8,285 nt of DNA from Alphaproteobacteria bacterium (GCA_029266795.1 JAQSWE010000113.1:1-8285); one strand, 5' to 3'. Positions 1 through 7,560 are shown, numbered from the stretch's first letter. Numbers and translations are program-made. Notes: generated by a model not told the origin, from the sequence alone.

Positions 1-25
1 TCGGTATCACAGAGGCTTAAAAAAT

Positions 26-55
26 GAGAGGCCGGGGTTACGGGCCCGGCCTCTC
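26..55. terminator. Perfect 11-bp hairpin, probable intrinsic (possibly bidirectional) terminator
   Basis: Positions 26-36 (GAGAGGCCGGG) are exactly complementary to 45-55 (CCCGGCCTCTC), around an 8-nt loop at 37-44. The stem is very GC-rich. Six A residues at 19-24 lie just left of it, so read on the - strand the hairpin is followed by A and then six T, the classic intrinsic-terminator form. Read on the + strand, the downstream bases (TTACACACTC) are a weak T tract. A TAA at 18-20 could be the stop of a rightward gene entering from outside the window, which would make this its terminator. I see no convincing - strand gene ending here. The hairpin is certain; the direction in which it acts is inferred. 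Confidence 0.7.
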
Positions 56-250
56 TTACACACTCTCTATTAGAAACTTCTTCAACACCACGGAGATGGT
101 TTTTGTCGAAGACTCCCGAATATCAAAGCGGCAGATTCGAGTCAAAAGAAAATATGAAAATATTCTGTCTTTCTTGAGCCCGTTCCCAAATTGACTCGAT
201 AAATCAGGGGGCGTGGGATAAATTGAGCCATCAAAAAAAGGGACAAGAAA
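56..250 (+). promoter_or_regulatory. Leader upstream of lpd with possible promoter elements
   Basis: This 195-nt stretch has no supported gene and is more AT-rich than the coding sequence around it. It lies between a strong terminator hairpin and the first gene of the lpd-hutUHG block, so a promoter is expected. One weak candidate is TTGAGC (174-179) with GATAAA (198-203) at an 18-nt spacing. A TTGACT at 191-196 has no well-placed -10 box. A 9-bp inverted repeat (137-145 and 191-199) lies in the same stretch. The ribosome binding site AAGGGA is at 238-243, 7 nt before the lpd ATG. The exact promoter boxes are a guess. Confidence 0.3.
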
Positions 251-1576
251 ATGGCAGATGCTCAATACGATGTGGTGGTGATCGGCTCCGGCCCCGGCGG
301 CTATGTCTGCGCGATTCGCGCGGCGCAGCTGGGTCTCAAAACGGCCTGTATCGAAAAGGACAACACGCTGGGCGGCACTTGCCTCAATGTCGGCTGCATC
401 CCGTCCAAGGCACTGCTCAGCGTTTCCGAGAAATATGCGCAGGCCTCCCATGATTTCGATGCGCTGGGCATCGAGGTCGGCACGCCCAAAGCCAACCTGA
501 AAAAGATGATGACGCATAAGGACAAAGTCGTTGCCGCCAACACGCAAGGCATCGCCTTCCTGTTCAAGAAGAACAAAGTCGATCATCTGGTCGGCACCGG
601 CACGATCACGGGCGCAGGCACGGTCGAAATCAGCGGCAAGGACGGCAAGAAAACCATCACCGCGAAAAACATCGTCATTGCGGAAAAAATTCCTGCAACG
701 ATGGCGGTGATCGGCGGCGGCGTCATCGGGCTGGAACTGGGCTCCGTCTGGCAGCGCCTTGGCACGAAAGTGACCGTGATCGAATTCATGGATCGCTTGC
801 TGCCCGGCTCCGACCTTGAAGTCTCGAAAGAGATGAAAAAGCTCATGACCAAACAGGGCATGGAACTAAGACTGTCCACCAAAGTGACGGGCGCGCAAAC
901 GTCGAAAGACAAAGTGACGCTGACATTGGAACCCGCCAATGGCGGCACAGCCGAAAAGCTCGAGGTTGAAAACGTACTGCTCTCGATCGGCCGCCGTCCC
1001 TATACGCAAGGCCTCGGCCTCGAAAAAGCGGGCGTGAAGGTCGATAACCGCGGCCGCGTGGAAATCGATGATCATTTCCAGACCAATGTCCCGGGCATCT
1101 ATGCGATCGGCGATGTTGTGCGCGGTGCCATGCTGGCCCACAAGGCGGAGGACGAAGGCGTTGTGGTTGCCGAAATCATCGCGGGGCAGTCCGGCCATAT
1201 CAATTACGACGCAATACCGAGCGTTGTTTACACCTTCCCCGAAGTCGCCTCCGTTGGCAAAACGGAAGAACAGCTGAAAGAAGCCGGCATCGAATACAAA
1301 TCCGGCAAATTCCCCTTCATGGCGAATGGCCGCGCCCGCGCCATGGCGGCGATTGACGGCTTCGTCAAGATTCTTGCCGACAAGAAAACCGACCGCGTGC
1401 TGGGCTGCCATATCGTCGGGCCGGAAGCGGGAACATTGATTGCGGAAGTGGCGCTTGCCATGGAATTCGGCGCTTCTGCGGAAGACATCGCGCGCACATG
1501 TCATGCACACCCGACCTTGAACGAGGCGGTGAAGGAAGCGGCTCTCGCCGTCGACGGTCGCCCCATTCATATTTAA
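251..1576 (+). CDS. lpd: Dihydrolipoamide dehydrogenase (E3) homologue with an apparent internal in-frame deletion
   Basis: Family role: this FAD enzyme reoxidises dihydrolipoamide on the E2 subunits of 2-oxoacid dehydrogenases (or glycine cleavage H protein) using NAD+. The 441-residue product shows the FAD GxGxxG (residues 12-17), the redox disulfide Cys44/Cys49 in GGTCLNVGCIPSK, the NAD-binding GGGVIG (155-160), the second FAD motif YAIGDV (284-289) and the catalytic His420/Glu425 pair. The ATG at 251 follows AAGGGA by 7 nt. Oddity: after KNIVIA (ending at residue 144) the protein jumps directly to EKIPATMAVIGGG. Family members carry about 27 residues there, beginning with the TGS of the ATGS motif and including the link from FAD to NAD domain. 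Usual length is near 466-470, so the shortfall matches. All other motifs are intact and the frame is open. The gene could encode a defective or altered protein, or the gap could be an assembly error. It precedes hutU by 11 nt. Confidence 0.92.
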   Translation: MADAQYDVVVIGSGPGGYVCAIRAAQLGLKTACIEKDNTLGGTCLNVGCIPSKALLSVSEKYAQASHDFDALGIEVGTPKANLKKMMTHKDKVVAANTQGIAFLFKKNKVDHLVGTGTITGAGTVEISGKDGKKTITAKNIVIAEKIPATMAVIGGGVIGLELGSVWQRLGTKVTVIEFMDRLLPGSDLEVSKEMKKLMTKQGMELRLSTKVTGAQTSKDKVTLTLEPANGGTAEKLEVENVLLSIGRRPYTQGLGLEKAGVKVDNRGRVEIDDHFQTNVPGIYAIGDVVRGAMLAHKAEDEGVVVAEIIAGQSGHINYDAIPSVVYTFPEVASVGKTEEQLKEAGIEYKSGKFPFMANGRARAMAAIDGFVKILADKKTDRVLGCHIVGPEAGTLIAEVALAMEFGASAEDIARTCHAHPTLNEAVKEAALAVDGRPIHI

Positions 1577-1580
1577 GGAG
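1575..1580 (+). promoter_or_regulatory. Ribosome binding site that fixes the hutU start
   Basis: AAGGAG at 1575-1580 overlaps the last two bases of the lpd stop codon (TAA at 1574-1576) and sits 7 nt before the ATG at 1588. This supports 1588 as the hutU start over in-frame upstream codons inside lpd (for example the ATG at 1498). It suggests that ribosomes finishing lpd can feed hutU. Confidence 0.75.
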
Positions 1581-1587
1581 CTATCCC

Positions 1588-3273
1588 ATGAAAGCGCAAG
1601 CCGTTGCCAACAAGCGGATCATCCGCGCCGCACATGGGAACAAGCTGACAGCGAAAAGCTGGCTGACCGAAGCGCCGCTGCGGATGCTCATGAATAACCT
1701 CGACCCCGATGTCGCGGAAAACCCCGATGAACTGGTCGTATATGGCGGCATCGGCAAGGCGGCGCGTAACTGGGAATGTTACGATCGCATCGTTGAAACG
1801 CTCACCAACCTGAATGCGGATGAAACCCTGCTGATCCAGTCCGGCAAGCCGGTCGGGGTATTTAAAACACATGAAAATGCACCGCGTGTGCTGCTGGCAA
1901 ATTCAAACCTCGTCCCCAACTGGGCGAACTGGGCCCATTTCCGCGAACTGGATGCCAAGGGCCTGATGATGTACGGCCAGATGACGGCGGGCAGCTGGAT
2001 TTATATCGGCACTCAAGGCATCGTGCAGGGCACATATGAAACTTTCGTTGAAATGGGCCGCCAGCATTTTGGCGGCGACCTGAAAGGAAAGTGGATTTTG
2101 ACCGGCGGCCTCGGCGGCATGGGCGGTGCGCAGCCGCTGGCAGCGACCATGGCAGGGGCATCGCTGCTCGGTGTGGAATGCCAGCCAAGCCGCATCGAAC
2201 GCCGGCTTGCAACAGGCTACCTTGATAAAAAAGCCTCCACGATCGACGAGGCGATTGCCATTATCGAAGCCGCGCATGCAAAAGGCGAAGCGGTTTCGGT
2301 TGGGCTGCTGGGCAACGCTGCCGAAGTCTTCCCTGAACTGGCGAAGCGCGCCAAGTCAGATAAAAAGTACCGCCCTGACGCGGTGACAGACCAGACATCG
2401 GCGCATGACCCGCTGAACGGTTACCTGCCGGAAGGCTGGAGCTGGGCGGATGCTGAAAAGAAGCGCCATAATGCTCCGAACGATGTAATCGCCGCGGCAA
2501 AAAAATCCATGGCGAAGCATGTACGCGCGATGCTTGAATTCCATCACATGGGCATACCGACTTTCGACTACGGCAACAACATCCGTGCGATGGCGGAGGA
2601 GGAAGGCGTGGCAGATGCTTTCGATTTCGAAGGTTTTGTGCCCGCATATATCCGCCCGCTCTTCTGCCGCGGCGTTGGCCCGTTCCGCTGGGCGGCGTTA
2701 TCCGGCGATCCCGAAGACATCCGCAAGACGGATGCGCGCGTGAAGGAATTGCTGCCGGATAATAAACATCTGCATAACTGGCTCGACATGGCCCAGAAAC
2801 GCATCAAGTTTCAGGGCTTGCCCGCCCGCATTTGCTGGGTCGGATTGGGCGACCGCGCGAAGCTGGGCCTTGCATTCAACGATATGGTGGCATCGGGCGA
2901 ATTATCCGCGCCCGTCGTCATCGGCCGCGACCATCTGGATAGCGGATCCGTCGCAAGCCCCAACCGCGAGACGGAAGGCATGAAGGATGGATCGGACGCG
3001 GTTTCCGACTGGCCGTTATTGAATGCGCTTCTCAATACCGCCAGCGGCGCGACATGGGTGTCGCTCCATCATGGCGGTGGTGTCGGCATGGGCTTTTCGC
3101 AGCATTCCGGCATGGTCGTGGTGGCGGACGGTACGCCTGAGGCTGCGGAACGGCTGAAGCGCGTGTTGACCAATGACCCTGCAACCGGCGTCATGCGCCA
3201 TGCGGATGCGGGCTATGACGAAGCAATTGATTGCGCGAAAGAAAAAGGCCTGCATTTACCGATGGTCGATTAA
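1588..3273 (+). CDS. hutU: Urocanate hydratase (urocanase)
   Basis: Cytoplasmic enzyme of the second step of histidine breakdown: urocanate plus water to 4-imidazolone-5-propionate, using a tightly bound NAD+ as electrophile. The 561-residue product matches the usual length (about 555-560) and is closely similar to proteobacterial urocanases along its whole length. Visible marks are the NAD-binding glycine-rich GGLGGMGGAQP (residues about 173-183), TDQTSAHDPLNGYLP, FDYGNNIR, PAYIRPLFCRG, and the GLPARICWVG segment whose Cys416 corresponds to the active-site cysteine (Cys410 in the Pseudomonas putida enzyme). The C-terminal part carries GRDHLDSGSVASPNRE and SLHHGGGVGMGFSQHSG. The start at 1588 is set by the AAGGAG at 1575-1580 and gives the family-like N-terminus. 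It lies between lpd (11-nt gap) and hutH (23-nt gap), consistent with one transcript. Nothing is truncated or missing. Confidence 0.98.
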   Translation: MKAQAVANKRIIRAAHGNKLTAKSWLTEAPLRMLMNNLDPDVAENPDELVVYGGIGKAARNWECYDRIVETLTNLNADETLLIQSGKPVGVFKTHENAPRVLLANSNLVPNWANWAHFRELDAKGLMMYGQMTAGSWIYIGTQGIVQGTYETFVEMGRQHFGGDLKGKWILTGGLGGMGGAQPLAATMAGASLLGVECQPSRIERRLATGYLDKKASTIDEAIAIIEAAHAKGEAVSVGLLGNAAEVFPELAKRAKSDKKYRPDAVTDQTSAHDPLNGYLPEGWSWADAEKKRHNAPNDVIAAAKKSMAKHVRAMLEFHHMGIPTFDYGNNIRAMAEEEGVADAFDFEGFVPAYIRPLFCRGVGPFRWAALSGDPEDIRKTDARVKELLPDNKHLHNWLDMAQKRIKFQGLPARICWVGLGDRAKLGLAFNDMVASGELSAPVVIGRDHLDSGSVASPNRETEGMKDGSDAVSDWPLLNALLNTASGATWVSLHHGGGVGMGFSQHSGMVVVADGTPEAAERLKRVLTNDPATGVMRHADAGYDEAIDCAKEKGLHLPMVD

Positions 3274-3296
3274 CGTTTTCATGACGGAGAATTTTG

Positions 3297-4838
3297 ATGC
3301 GTAACCTTGTGATCAAGCCGGGCGAAGTGACATTGTCGATGCTGCGCACGATTGCCAAGCATCATGTGCCGATCACACTCGACCCCTCCGCCTATCGCCG
3401 CATCGACCTTTCCAAACGCCTTGTCGATAACGTGATCGAAGAAGGCAAGCCCGTTTACAGCATCAATACCGGCTTCGGCGCGCTGGCCAAGGTGCGCATC
3501 CCGCCCCACCAGTTCGCGAAACTTCAACGCAACATCGTATTGTCACACGCGACGGGTGTCGGCAGGTTTCTTGATGACGATATCGTACGCCTTATTATGC
3601 TGCTAAAGATCAACGCGCTGGCGCAGGGCTATTCCGGCGTTCGCCGCGAGATCATCGATTTCCTGATCACGCTCTACAACAATGAAGTTTATCCGTGCAT
3701 CCCTGAAAAAGGTTCGGTTGGCGCGTCGGGGGACCTTGCGCCGCTGTCGCATCTGGCGCTGCCCATCATCGGCGCGGGGCAGGTGCGTGTGCATGGTATT
3801 CTTTGCGATTCCAAGCCGGAGTTGAAGAAAATCGGATTGAAGCCGATGGATCTGGAACCCAAGGAAGGCCTCGCACTTCTGAACGGCACTCAAGTGTCTA
3901 CCGCGCTTGCCATCCGCGGATTGCTGCGGGCCGAAGAATGCTTCGCCGGCGCTGTCGTTGCGGGCGCGATGACGGTCGATGCGTTCAAAGGCTCAAGCAC
4001 GCCGTTCGATCCCGATATCCAGAAAGTTCGCCGTCAAAAAGGGCAGATTGATGTCGCGAAAGTCTATATCAACCTGCTGAAGGACAGCGCCATTCGTGCA
4101 AGTCATGCAGGCGACCATGACGAGCGCGTGCAGGATCCTTATTCCATCCGCTGCATGCCGCAGGTGATGGGCGCATGCCTGGACCATATCCGTTTTTCCG
4201 CCGATATCTTCCTGCGCGAAGCAAATGCGGTGACCGACAATCCCCTCGTCATGCTCGATACCGGCGAAATCAAATCGGGCGGCAATTTCCATGCGGAGCC
4301 TGTTGCTATGGCTGCGGATTCTCTTGCCTTGGCGATTGCCGAAATCGGCAATATGAGCGAGCGGCGTATTGCGATGCTGATCGACAGCAAGATCAGCGGC
4401 CTGCCCGCATTTTTGGTCAAGGACGCGGGGGTTAATTCCGGCTTCATGATCGCGCATGTCACGGCGGCGGCACTCGCTAGCGAAAATAAATGCCTTGCCC
4501 ACCCCGCTTCCGTCGACAGCATCCCGACTTCCGCCAATCAGGAGGACCATGTCAGCATGGCGACCTATGGCGCGCGACGGCTGAACGAAATGGGCTCCAA
4601 TACCGCGAATATCGTCGGCATTGAATTGCTGGCCGCGGCGCAGGGCATGGATTTCCACAAACCGCTCAAGACCTCCAAGTCGCTGCAGGCTGCGGTAAAG
4701 CTGATCCGTGCGCAAGTCAGTCATTATGACGAGGACCATTACTTCGCACCCGATATCCGCATCGCGACACGTCTCGTGGAAGGTGGCAGCTTCCTGCCCT
4801 TCGTCGGGCGCAGCCTGTTGCCGTCGTTGTATTCCTGA
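3297..4838 (+). CDS. hutH: Histidine ammonia-lyase (histidase)
   Basis: First enzyme of the pathway: non-oxidative deamination of L-histidine to trans-urocanate and ammonia, in the cytoplasm. The 513-residue length is normal for bacterial histidases. The sequence GSVGASGDLAPLSH contains the Ala143-Ser144-Gly145 triad that cyclises to the MIO electrophile (Ser143 in the P. putida enzyme). The active-site tyrosine segment SINTGFGALA (Tyr54 just before it), DPYSIRCMPQVMG, NAVTDNPLV and SANQEDHVSMA are all present, so the enzyme should be active. I chose the ATG at 3297, preceded by GGAGA (3286-3290) at 6 nt; a TTG directly before it adds only one residue. Its stop TGA (4836-4838) shares one base with the hutG ATG (4838-4840), implying translational coupling. 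Confidence 0.98.
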   Translation: MRNLVIKPGEVTLSMLRTIAKHHVPITLDPSAYRRIDLSKRLVDNVIEEGKPVYSINTGFGALAKVRIPPHQFAKLQRNIVLSHATGVGRFLDDDIVRLIMLLKINALAQGYSGVRREIIDFLITLYNNEVYPCIPEKGSVGASGDLAPLSHLALPIIGAGQVRVHGILCDSKPELKKIGLKPMDLEPKEGLALLNGTQVSTALAIRGLLRAEECFAGAVVAGAMTVDAFKGSSTPFDPDIQKVRRQKGQIDVAKVYINLLKDSAIRASHAGDHDERVQDPYSIRCMPQVMGACLDHIRFSADIFLREANAVTDNPLVMLDTGEIKSGGNFHAEPVAMAADSLALAIAEIGNMSERRIAMLIDSKISGLPAFLVKDAGVNSGFMIAHVTAAALASENKCLAHPASVDSIPTSANQEDHVSMATYGARRLNEMGSNTANIVGIELLAAAQGMDFHKPLKTSKSLQAAVKLIRAQVSHYDEDHYFAPDIRIATRLVEGGSFLPFVGRSLLPSLYS

Positions 4839-5635
4839 TGAAGCGGTTCAATCTCGTTCGTGGCGACAGCCCGCTGCTGATCAGCATCCCGCATATGGGC
4901 ACTTTTCTGCCGCCTGACCTGAAGCACCGCATGACGCCGGAGGCCCTGCGCCTCTCCGATACCGACTGGCATGTGGATAAACTCTACTGGTTCGCGCAAG
5001 AGATGGGCATCAGCATGCTGATGGCAACCCATTCTCGCTACGTCATCGACCTTAACCGTCCGCAGGACGATCAGCACCTTTATCCGGGGCAGGTAAAAAC
5101 CGGCCTTTGCCCGCTGGAAACCTTTGACGGTGAAAAATTGTACAAAGAGGGCGAAGAACCCGACGACATAGAAAAGCTCAACCGCGTTGTTGCCTATTGG
5201 CAGCCGTATCACGAGACAATCGAGGCCGAGCTGACGCGCATCAAGCAACGCCATGGCTATGCGATATTATATGACGCCCATTCCATCCGAACCGAGGTGC
5301 CGCGCCTGTTCGATGGCAAGCTCTGGGATTTGAACCTTGGCACCGCGCATAACAAAACCTGTGGCGTGGGAATGGGCGAAGCTGCCCTTGCTGCTGCGGC
5401 GTCGGGCAGTTATTCGTCCATCCTCAATGGCCGTTTCGTGGGCGGATACATTACGCGCAATTATGGCCAGCCGGAAAATAATGTTCATGCGATCCAGATG
5501 GAACTGACCTGGGGCAATTATATGGATGAAAATCAGCCCTATCTATACCGCCCTGACAAGGCGGAGAAACTGCAGCCGGTGCTGAAAAATGTGCTTCAGG
5601 CAGTGATCGACTGGGGCCGCAAGGCTTATCCTTAG
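4838..5635 (+). CDS. hutG: N-formylglutamate deformylase (amidohydrolase)
   Basis: Last step of the five-step hut route: N-formyl-L-glutamate to L-glutamate and formate, by a metal-dependent cytoplasmic enzyme of the N-formylglutamate amidohydrolase family. The 265-residue product has the expected length (about 265-270). Recognisable stretches are LISIPHMGTFLP (residues about 14-25), DTDWHVDKLY (41-50), RYVIDLNRP (67-75), LYDAHSIRTEVPRLFDGK (144-161), DLNLGTA, ILNGRFVGGYITRNYG and VHAIQMELTW. The histidines and acidic residues in these motifs are the likely metal ligands. This type differs from the arginase-like formiminoglutamase also called HutG, and it fits with hutF being present. The start overlaps the hutH stop by one base. 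The stop TAG (5633-5635) overlaps the end of the opposing - strand gene by 4 nt. Confidence 0.95.
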   Translation: MKRFNLVRGDSPLLISIPHMGTFLPPDLKHRMTPEALRLSDTDWHVDKLYWFAQEMGISMLMATHSRYVIDLNRPQDDQHLYPGQVKTGLCPLETFDGEKLYKEGEEPDDIEKLNRVVAYWQPYHETIEAELTRIKQRHGYAILYDAHSIRTEVPRLFDGKLWDLNLGTAHNKTCGVGMGEAALAAAASGSYSSILNGRFVGGYITRNYGQPENNVHAIQMELTWGNYMDENQPYLYRPDKAEKLQPVLKNVLQAVIDWGRKAYP

Positions 5636-6324
5636 GGATTGACCGACGTTTCCTTCAGGCGCTGCACCATGCGGTCATCCAGCATAAAATGGATATCCAC
5701 TGCCGCGCCGTCCGGTATCTGCACCTTGATGATGCTGTTCACGCGGTCCCCCTCGCGCGCAAGCCGCGCCTCGGTCATATCGACGCGAAAATACTGCTCG
5801 ATCAGGATGCGTTGTTCATCTGTCGTGATGATCTTGAAGGCAGTCGCGGGTGTGCGCCCATCACCAGTGGCAACCACGCAGTCCAGCAGCGCCTTGGCCG
5901 CTTTTTTCTCGAGCTTGTTGTCGATGTAGTCGATGCCCTTGCCGAAATCGGGAAGGGGACCATCCATGCCCTCCTTCAATAATTCGCGGTTCCATTTATA
6001 GAGATAAGCGGCATAGCGGTGCGCGCCCTGGTTACCGAAATGCTCGTGCATGAACCGTTTGAATTTCTCGACAGATTCTTTTGATTTATCAAGAATCATC
6101 CTCTTTCCGGCCTCTTCGGCTTTCTGCGATTGTCCGGGGTTGCCGAGGGCGCGGTAGAAGGACGTGTCAGGATATAAATCGCGGATCTTGCACCACTTCG
6201 CTGTTTCGGGCGCGGCGATGGCTGCATCGACCAGCGCCAGATACTCCGTGTCTTTGTCGGCCGCGTAAACGACGGGAGCGCAAAGAACCAAGCCGAGGAT
6301 GAATGCTGACATGAGTGCGCGCAT
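5632..6324 (-). CDS. Exported protein of unknown function, possibly DUF4919-like, coupled to hutI
   Basis: The 230-residue product begins MRALMSAFILGLVLCAPVVYAADKD, a typical Sec signal peptide with likely cleavage after VYA (residue 21), so the mature protein should be periplasmic or secreted. Cys15 is preceded by Leu, so it is not a good lipobox. The mature part is charged, with no further membrane segment, and has three cysteines (C45 and C149 after cleavage, plus C15 in the signal). An ATGDGRTPATAFKIIT stretch near residues 152-167, followed by a C-terminal half ending in DIHFMLDDRM, recalls DUF4919 proteins; this comes from memory and is tentative. It starts at ATG 6324 with AGGAG (complement of 6331-6335) 6 nt upstream, and that site overlaps the hutI stop. 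It is therefore probably co-transcribed and coupled with hutI. No catalytic role can be read from the sequence. Confidence 0.85.
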   Translation of the reverse strand: MRALMSAFILGLVLCAPVVYAADKDTEYLALVDAAIAAPETAKWCKIRDLYPDTSFYRALGNPGQSQKAEEAGKRMILDKSKESVEKFKRFMHEHFGNQGAHRYAAYLYKWNRELLKEGMDGPLPDFGKGIDYIDNKLEKKAAKALLDCVVATGDGRTPATAFKIITTDEQRILIEQYFRVDMTEARLAREGDRVNSIIKVQIPDGAAVDIHFMLDDRMVQRLKETSVNP

Positions 6325-6330
6325 GAGTGA

Positions 6331-6335
6331 CTCCT
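6331..6335 (-). promoter_or_regulatory. Ribosome binding site overlapping the hutI stop
   Basis: Read on the - strand this is AGGAG, followed by 6 nt and the ATG at 6324. The hutI stop TAG occupies 6336-6334, so the two signals share bases. This picks the first of two nearby methionines (M1 rather than M5) as the start of the exported protein and suggests translational coupling to hutI. Confidence 0.7.
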
Positions 6336-7560
6336 ATTCAGGTTCTTGCGGGTGCCAGTCGCCACCCAGCATCACGCCATGGCACGGGCTGTGGCCGAAA
6401 GCATAGCTGAGCTCGCGGGGATGCTTAATATCCCAAAGCGCGATGTCCGCAGCTTTCCCTTTTTCGAGTGTGCCGCATATTTTATCGTATCCCAGCGCCT
6501 TCGCCGCATGGCGTGTCAATCCCGCCAAGGCTTCCTCGGGCGTCATGCGGAACAAGGTACAGGCCATATTCATCATCAATACGGGGGAAAGTACGGGTGA
6601 GGTGCCCGGGTTGTGATCGGTCGCAATCGCCATCGGCACGCCATGCTGGCGGAATTGTACGATGGGTGGCAACGTTTTTTCGCGCAGGTAATAAAATGCG
6701 CCCGGCAGCAGCACGGCGACTGCACCCGACTTCGCCATGGCGGCAACACCTGCTTCACTGACATATTCAAGGTGATCTGCCGATAGTGCGCCATATTCTG
6801 CTGCCAACTCAGCGCCTTTCATATCCGATAACTGTTCAGCATGCAGTTTCAGAGGCAGAGTGAGCGACTTGGCGGTGTCGAAAATCTTGCGTGTTTGCCC
6901 AAGCGTAAACCCGATATTCTCGCAGAAGGCATCCACCGCATCGATCAGTTTCTCGGCATGCAAGGTCTTCATCATATCGCAGACGAGGTCGACATATTCA
7001 TCTGAACGGCCCTTGTATTCCGAAGGCACGGCATGTGCGCCCAGAAAGGTGCGCTGAATGCGAAAACCGGTCTCTTCGTGCAGCCTTGTGGCGACGCGGA
7101 GCAATTTTCTCTCGGATTCGAGATCAAGGCCATAGCCGGATTTGATTTCTACAGTGGTTGTGCCGTCGAAAAATAATTCACGCAGACGCGGCAATGCCAG
7201 TTCGAATAATTCGTCTTCACTCGCCGCACGAGTAGCCTTTACCGTTGAGGCGATGCCGCCGCCCGCACGTGCGATCTCTTCGTAGGAAACACCCTGCAAG
7301 CGCTGCTCGAATTCGAGTGCGCGGTTGCCGGCATAGACAAGATGCGTATGGCAGTCGATCAACCCCGGAGTCGCAACGCGTCCGCCTGCATCCAGTACGT
7401 AATCGCAAAGCTGATCGGGCGCGTCAGGCAGGGAGGCCGCGGGGCCGATGAAGGCGATTTTCCCATCCTTCACGCCGATTGCAGCTTTATTGATAATGCC
7501 GAAGCCTGTTTGCTCCGCCATCGTCGCTGCTGTCACGTTTTTCCAAAGAGTGTCGAACAT
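6334..7560 (-). CDS. hutI: Imidazolonepropionase
   Basis: Third step: hydrolyses 4-imidazolone-5-propionate to N-formimino-L-glutamate. It is a cytoplasmic metal-dependent amidohydrolase of 408 residues, a normal length. Visible metal and active-site motifs are the DCHTH start of the barrel (His71, His73), LKLHAEQLSD (His240, likely catalytic Glu243), SADHLEY (His263) and ATDHNPGTSP (Asp315, His316). EIKSGYGL and FLGAHAVP are also characteristic. The N-terminus MFDTLWKNVTAATM matches the family, so the ATG at 7560 is preferred over Met14. The ribosome binding site is GGGGAAG on the - strand (complement of 7571-7577), about 10 nt upstream. It is divergent from hutF and is followed 9 nt downstream by the exported-protein gene. 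Separation from hutUHG means the pathway depends on two oppositely oriented transcripts. Confidence 0.97.
   Translation of the reverse strand: MFDTLWKNVTAATMAEQTGFGIINKAAIGVKDGKIAFIGPAASLPDAPDQLCDYVLDAGGRVATPGLIDCHTHLVYAGNRALEFEQRLQGVSYEEIARAGGGIASTVKATRAASEDELFELALPRLRELFFDGTTTVEIKSGYGLDLESERKLLRVATRLHEETGFRIQRTFLGAHAVPSEYKGRSDEYVDLVCDMMKTLHAEKLIDAVDAFCENIGFTLGQTRKIFDTAKSLTLPLKLHAEQLSDMKGAELAAEYGALSADHLEYVSEAGVAAMAKSGAVAVLLPGAFYYLREKTLPPIVQFRQHGVPMAIATDHNPGTSPVLSPVLMMNMACTLFRMTPEEALAGLTRHAAKALGYDKICGTLEKGKAADIALWDIKHPRELSYAFGHSPCHGVMLGGDWHPQEPE

Noticed and set aside
1..20. Possible tail of an upstream gene ending ...GITEA with TAA at 18-20
   Set aside because: Only five codons are visible and other frames are also possible; too little to call a gene.
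56..586. 176-residue - strand open frame overlapping the start of lpd
   Set aside because: Most of it is antisense to the well-supported lpd; the remainder is leader sequence with no recognisable protein features.
866..1570. 234-residue - strand open frame
   Set aside because: Lies entirely antisense to lpd; typical shadow frame in GC-rich DNA.
1498..1587. Longer hutU start inside lpd
   Set aside because: The extra residues do not match urocanases, and AAGGAG 7 nt before 1588 clearly marks the later start.
3993..4739. 248-residue - strand open frame
   Set aside because: Antisense to hutH, which has all histidase motifs intact.
6265..6324. Lipoprotein signal in the exported protein (Cys15)
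   Set aside because: The residue before the cysteine is Leu rather than Gly, Ala or Ser; a standard Sec cleavage after VYA fits better.
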